Made by a program: the position numbers and the translations under genes. From Sinotaia quadrata (lineage: Eukaryota; Mollusca; Gastropoda; Architaenioglossa; Viviparidae): a stretch of DNA of 64,000 bases. Under the pieces are notes generated by a model. The model was not told where the DNA came from and did no database searches. It was given only the letters and a program-made list of their open reading frames with translations. The stretch's first letter is position 1. Every line of letters begins with the position of its first letter. Location: assembly GCA_028829895.1 (NCBI GenBank), contig CM054181.1:110570860-110634859 (forward strand), in the 5' to 3' direction. Below are positions 59,000 through 64,000 of the stretch, in pieces.

Positions 59000-60154
59000 C
59001 ACAACAAAATACAGCTTGAAAGGGCGCGGTAGGGTCCATGTAATTTACAGTTGGGCTTTGAGAGGGGAAGTAAACTGTTTGAGTAGCCGTGTTAAGATGT
59101 CACGAGCAGATCCTGGAGTTCGGCAGACTGGTTTTTTTTGTTTTGTTTTTTCTAGTGTAACCCAATCTTAGCTCTTAGCAGGCATCCCTGGAACTATGGT
59201 TTTGAAACCTTCATTCTCAGATTTTACTATTTTGAAAATTCAAATCACCACCAAGACAGTGCATGGGGGCGGGGGGGGGGGGCGCTCTTTCGTGCAATTT
59301 CTATAAATCTATTCCAATCTCACACAGGTTTTTGTACTATGATAAAATGACACACATACGTACGTACATACGCACACGTATATATGTTTACTGCACAGCG
59401 AATGAAACAAAATGCATATTAAATGCACATTTGTCTTATTAAATAAGTTTTTAAAATGCCATAATTTTCTTATTCACAAACAGCCCGCCACATACGCGCA
59501 TTTTATCAACCCAGAGTAAGATGTGTCGTTGTCATTTATCTTATTTTGTTATGTATTCGTACCCATACCAACCCTAAAGTATACACAGTGAAATGTCAAA
59601 CGCGGTGTGTACGTGTGTATTATAGAGTAGCGTATGAAAACAACGGGGCCTCTATTCCTTGCTTATCAGTCTAGCTTACCTATCTAACACATATGTGGGG
59701 TTTACGACATGATGTGAGAATTATGCAAGGCTGCTACTTGGTGCCAAAAGTGGTGCTAACAAACCGTGAATTTTACTCGTCCCGTTTGCACGCAATCTTC
59801 CATGCACACCTCTACTACCGACTGTTTAACTGATTCTTAATATACTTGTAGCCATAGCCAGCCACGTCAAATCTTCTACTTCCGCTGACTGCTTCCACAG
59901 ACGTTGCAAGAAATTAATTTAAACGCTTCGTCAGACGTTACCGACACATCTGTCATTAAAGTTCTAATTATATATATATTATACAAATGGCAGATGGGTT
60001 GTGCAGTTTTCCTCAGTCAACGGATTGTATAACAGGACATGATGGGTGCTCCCTGATTAATTAATCATAGGGTACAATGAGTTGGGTCAATTTAAATACT
60101 TATTCTAACTACATACAAACAAGAGGAACATATGGTGTACATATTTACGACTTT
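58741..60154. other. No gene; short CA and G tracts
   Basis: (CA)n at about 58967-58997 and a G run at 59266-59282 (with one C), plus ACGTACGTACATACG near 59357. No recognised frame. Confidence 0.5.
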
Positions 60155-60312
60155 CTCCCGACTAAGAGTCATGAATGGACTTATATGATGTGAACTTCTG
60201 ACTAGGAATCCAGAATGGACTTATGTGATGTGAACTTCCGACTAGGAATCCAGAATGGACTTATGTGTCCTTCCGACTAGGAATCTTGAATGGACTTGTA
60301 CAATGTGACCTT
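60155..60312. repeat. About 41-bp direct repeat, 4 copies
   Basis: CCGACTAGGAATCCAGAATG/GACTTATGTGATGTGAACTT. Unit 3 is shortened and unit 4 diverges. Confidence 0.9.
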
Positions 60313-61300
60313 AAAAACGGTGAAAGAAAGGAAACCAAATGAAGTGTGCTTCCAGACCATATTAAGATGACGTACACGACGCTCTGAGCTATAAATAGCT
60401 ACATAGTTCATTTGTGCATGATTACAAGTCTGCAAGGGAAAATATGCGATCACAATGTTGTATGTTTTCTATCCTCGGAGCGACTGGACGCGTGTCTAAA
60501 GTTTGGCTCTATCAATGATCAGTAAACTGGCTGCACCACCACCACCAAGTCACGCGAAATCAGTCAGCGCAAGAAGAAGCAAAAAACGTGCAACATAAAC
60601 CAATTAAAGCAATATTTATTGAAAAATATGATTTTTGCAACATCGGGTGAGTGTGTGTGTGTGTGGGGGGGAACTACCGACCAAAGCCCTCCTGAGCCAG
60701 AAAATTTCACTACTGCCTCAGTCTCCGTACTCAGCTGATGTACTCCCCCATCCCAAACTAAAACCAGCAACACCACCTTCGCCAAACTTAACTTCAAATC
60801 AAAGCAAATTCAACTCCATATCACACTCTGCTTGCTTGATGAGATTAGTATAGCCAGCACTGGTCGGCCACGTTCTTCTCGACACATTGGCCCACCGCAC
60901 GCAAGACTGTTTGCTGAGACAGATCATGTTTACATGCCGTGCGCTTTCGCCTGCATATGTGTATATTCTTGTGTGCACAGCCGTTGCTTCAGTTTACGGC
61001 GCGGATCAAATGGCATCCGTCAGATACGTCGTGTGTTTTCTGACTGAAAACTTTCGAAGCGGCGCGCTCCGCGTAGCATTGTCACTGCAAGCGCAAGTCT
61101 GTCTCTCACGTTTACCGATCGCGAAATCAACGAATGATGAGAGTAAAGGTACGGAAGAAATCTATCAGTTCAATGGATCTCTCTCACGTCTTAATTAAGA
61201 GCTCCGTTCTGAGTTACGCAGTTACAGAGTTTTGTGGTTTGCCAAATACAGGTACTTTGTGAGTATCTCTGATTTCTTGCCCTGTTAGTTTCCTTTATGA
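60313..61300. other. No gene supported; locally more GC-rich at 60830-61130
   Basis: Several overlapping frames exist on both strands (60564-60797 minus, 60832-61047 and 60887-61198 plus), but the minus one and the 103-codon plus one start at TTG and none has a recognised domain. Confidence 0.35.
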
Positions 61301-61311
61301 TGTGCGTGCGT

Positions 61312-61361
<50 letters not shown>
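61301..61361. repeat. (CGTG)n(TG)n microsatellite
   Basis: GTGCGTGCGTGCGTGCGTGT followed by about 18 TG units. Confidence 0.95.
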
Positions 61362-61363
<2 letters not shown>

Positions 61364-61552
61364 GTAAATAAGTACGGCATACTAATCTGCTCGCCAGTAA
61401 AACGGATGCAAGCATATAAAGATACAACTGATAGTGAGTGCGCTTCAAACAAGGCGAGTCGGTCCTATCTGAAACATTCAAACGCTTGATTTTATTTATG
61501 CAACCAATCAATACAAGGGTTGCTTGCGAACACCTATGCACTTTTTGTGTGC

Positions 61553-62275
61553 ATCCAGTCACCGCAACGACTGCCTATAAAGACTAGTGGTTTTAGTAAC
61601 GAGTCACCGCAGTGACTGCCTATAAAGACTTATATTTTGTGTAACCAGTCACCGCAACGACTACTTATAAAGTCTAATGTCTTGTTTACCCACAATAACA
61701 ATTTACAAAGACCAATATTTTTTTTTTGTTTCCAGGCAATACAATGATTGCTTATGAAGACTAGTGGTTTTTGTACCCAGTCATCGCAATGACTGCCTAT
61801 ATAGACTTATGTTTTGTGTACCCAGTCATCGCAATGACTGCCTATATAGACTTATGTTTTGTGTACCCAGTCACCGCAATGACTAGTTATAAAGATTAAT
61901 GTTTTGTGTACTCAGTCACCGCAATAACAGTTTACAAAGACAAATGGAGGTTTTCTGTACCAAAAATTACAATGATTGCTTATGAAGACTAGTGGTTTTT
62001 GTACCCAGTCAACGTAATGACTGATTAATTATGAAGAGTTTTTTGTACCCAGTCAGCGCAATGTCTACTTATGAAGACAAGTGCTGTTGTTTGTTTTTTT
62101 AATCCAGTCAATGCAAAGACTGCTTATGAAGACTGTTTATTTGTATCCAATTAAAGTAAGAAGGACTGCTTACGAAGAATGACTGATTGCGAGGACTAGA
62201 GTCTTTATCCAATCAATGCAGGAAGAAATGCTTACTATGACTAATGTTTTGTATTCAATCTATGCAAAAAGCTAG
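61553..62275. repeat. About 46-bp minisatellite with palindromic core, roughly 15-16 copies
   Basis: Consensus ACCCAGTCATCGCAATGACT/GCCTATAAAGACTTATGTTT/TGTGT. The core CAGTCATCGCAATGACTG is an imperfect 18-bp palindrome (arms CAGTCAT and ATGACTG). The middle units (61780-61930) are the most alike; outer units decay. Confidence 0.93.
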
Positions 62276-63259
62276 TGTAATAGGTAATAGTAATGGTAAA
62301 TTACAAGAGTGCTCTATCTTTAATTACAAGGAGAAGCTTTAAACGATTTACTTTTTCTTTAAAAAAATAATAAAATAACAACACACGATGCAAAATAAGC
62401 ATATATTGTAATATACAACGTTAATGACGTTAAAAATAATAAGATAATAAAAACACATAATAAGTAGGTACAATAAAATAACACTAAACTAAACAGAAAA
62501 CACACAAACTGCAGAGATACAGATGTAAGAATCTACAGACGTGGACAAGATATGAATTAAAGAAAACTAAATCGAGAAGATCTAAAGAGTAAAGATTGAT
62601 GTAGAAGGCAATAAAGTTGTAATTGAAGAGCTTTAGGAAAGATACTATGCTTAACTATGTATGACTTCTAAAGGTTAAGTTTCAGATGGCTGGGCTCTTA
62701 CATAAGAACAATGCTGTCTGTATGACTTGCTTTTCATGAAAGGTACACTAAGAATATGAATGCAAGATCAGCAATAAGGGATTTTGAGGGGGTGATGCAG
62801 GGAATGTTATTCTTAATCTAATACTAATAGACACCGGGGTTTTGACCGAGATTCTCGTCCTCAAAGTCCTTTACAGGCGGGGCTATCGGAATTAATTAGG
62901 AGAATTATTCATTTATTAACCTTACTCATCACATTGACTGAAAACTGACAGTTAATTAATTGTGAAAGAGAATCCGAGATTAAAACTGATATTCAGCAAT
63001 TTGACGAATGCATTTGAGCACTCATACATCTTTCCAGCTCTCTCAAAACTCGAGAATATTTTAGGACCAAATGGATATCTTGCAGTGATGTTAAATGACA
63101 GTTAATAACTGCAACAAAATAATAGATATTATGCACCATCGTGCGTGTGTAGGGGTTGGGGGGTATGTTTAGAGTAAAATATAAAACTCCATTTGAAACT
63201 ACAACAAAGCAGTTTGGTATCTGATCCGTAATGAAGAATACCATGTTAGTTGTTTGACA
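62276..63259. other. No gene recognised
   Basis: AT-rich; the 150-codon minus frame at 62993-63445 is hydrophobic, crosses the GA/GAT repeat and is not recognised. Confidence 0.4.
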
Positions 63260-63306
63260 GAGAGAGACAGAGAAAGGGGGAGAGAGAGAGATGATGATGA
63301 TGATGC
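63260..63306. repeat. (GA)n and (GAT)n simple repeat
   Basis: GAGAGAGACAGAG, GGGGGAGAGAGAGAG and five GAT units. Confidence 0.85.
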
Positions 63307-63910
63307 GAATAAAAATTACAAATAGTGAAGGAAAGAAATACGTGTGTACTGGAGGATAGTAGTTTAAAGCAGGAATCTTAAACAAGTATTCATTATAAGA
63401 TAATATTATACGACACAATTCCTTCCGGCTAAAGCCTTTCAGCACCGTTCATATAGATAACAATAGCCCAGTCTATACATTCACTACAGCCCAGCCAGTC
63501 CCCACAATGTAATTACTTGGCACTTAGAATCTATCTATTGAAGTCACAGCTGCTTGAAAATATATTTACATCCTTTCTGGCTCAGGCTTAGCGTACTGAA
63601 TCTAAAAATTTAAGTTACAAAGAAAGGAACAGATAATGCTTCAATATTGGTCTGTAAATTATTTCTATTCTTTCACCTGCAGATAAATAGAAGCCTTGAT
63701 TTAGAAAAATAAGTTAGAATGAATAAAAACTGCGCACTAAACAATATAGATTATTTGGCTACTAACTTCAGACGTATTGGGTTTACAATGTTAAACACAA
63801 TCATACTTGGGAGGTAAGGATAGGCTTAGTATATCTGAATATATTCATACTTAGAGGGCTTATGATATTAAACACACATATGCTTGCGCGTGCACACAAA
63901 CACACTCACT
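63307..63910. other. No gene recognised
   Basis: AT-rich with nothing recognisable. Confidence 0.5.
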
Positions 63911-63921
63911 CATTCAGTCAA

Positions 63922-63976
<55 letters not shown>

Positions 63977-63992
63977 ACACCACACCACACAG
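63911..63992. repeat. (CA)n microsatellite ending in CCACA units
   Basis: A long CA run from about 63925, then CACCACACCACACCACAC, near the window end. Confidence 0.95.
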
Positions 63993-64000
63993 AGAGACTC

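Noticed and set aside
60564..60797. Minus-strand frame with a signal-peptide-like start
   Set aside because: The start codon is TTG, the frame runs into a TG microsatellite and an AT-rich tail, and no domain is visible.
60887..61198. 103-codon plus-strand frame in a more GC-rich stretch
   Set aside because: Starts at TTG, overlaps another open frame, and no domain or homologue is recognisable.
62993..63445. 150-codon minus-strand frame
   Set aside because: Composition-driven hydrophobic sequence crossing the GA/GAT repeat; no recognised family.

Overview
This window looks like gene-poor intergenic DNA from a large, repeat-rich animal genome. It has no bacterial-style gene packing, long AT-rich stretches, abundant (CA/TG)n microsatellites, dozens of unrelated minisatellites, decayed interspersed repeats and LTR-retrotransposon remains. 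The repeat style would suit a lophotrochozoan such as a mollusc, but that is an impression. No host gene can be called with confidence. Most open frames cross tandem repeats or microsatellites, or start at non-ATG codons.

Layout. 1-1260: 3' end of a Ty3/Gypsy element (end of reverse transcriptase, RNase H, polypurine tract, start of the 3' LTR with a TATA box). 2.5-5.2 kb: AT-rich, with a weak motif cluster and simple repeats. 5.3-9.1 kb: a dispersed repeat whose end has been amplified into a 44-bp array, then a 2-kb segment bounded by a perfect 20-bp inverted repeat and holding several minisatellites, then a decayed array. 9.6-11.3 kb: a 40-bp array, a dispersed repeat (family R2) and a striking near-perfect palindrome (11043-11322). 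15285-16471 and 48128-49321: two copies of one roughly 1.19-kb solo LTR, each flanked by its own perfect 5-bp target-site duplication. 18.4-25.6 kb: several minisatellites (81, 78, about 60 and about 27 bp) and the second R2 copy. 34202-35837: a third, unrelated solo LTR on the minus strand with a 5-bp duplication. 37.4-46.3 kb: a very homogeneous 31-bp array, dispersed repeat R3 copy a with an internal duplication, a 61-bp array beside it, and a young 100-bp triplication. 51.7-53.1 kb: R3 copy b. 55-62 kb: decayed arrays and a 46-bp array whose monomer has a palindromic core.

The genes do not form a pathway. The content is mobile-element debris plus active tandem amplification. The most informative points are the RNase H-terminal retroelement, the palindrome, the inverted-repeat-bounded minisatellite carrier, the array seeded from a dispersed repeat, and the solo LTRs with intact duplications.
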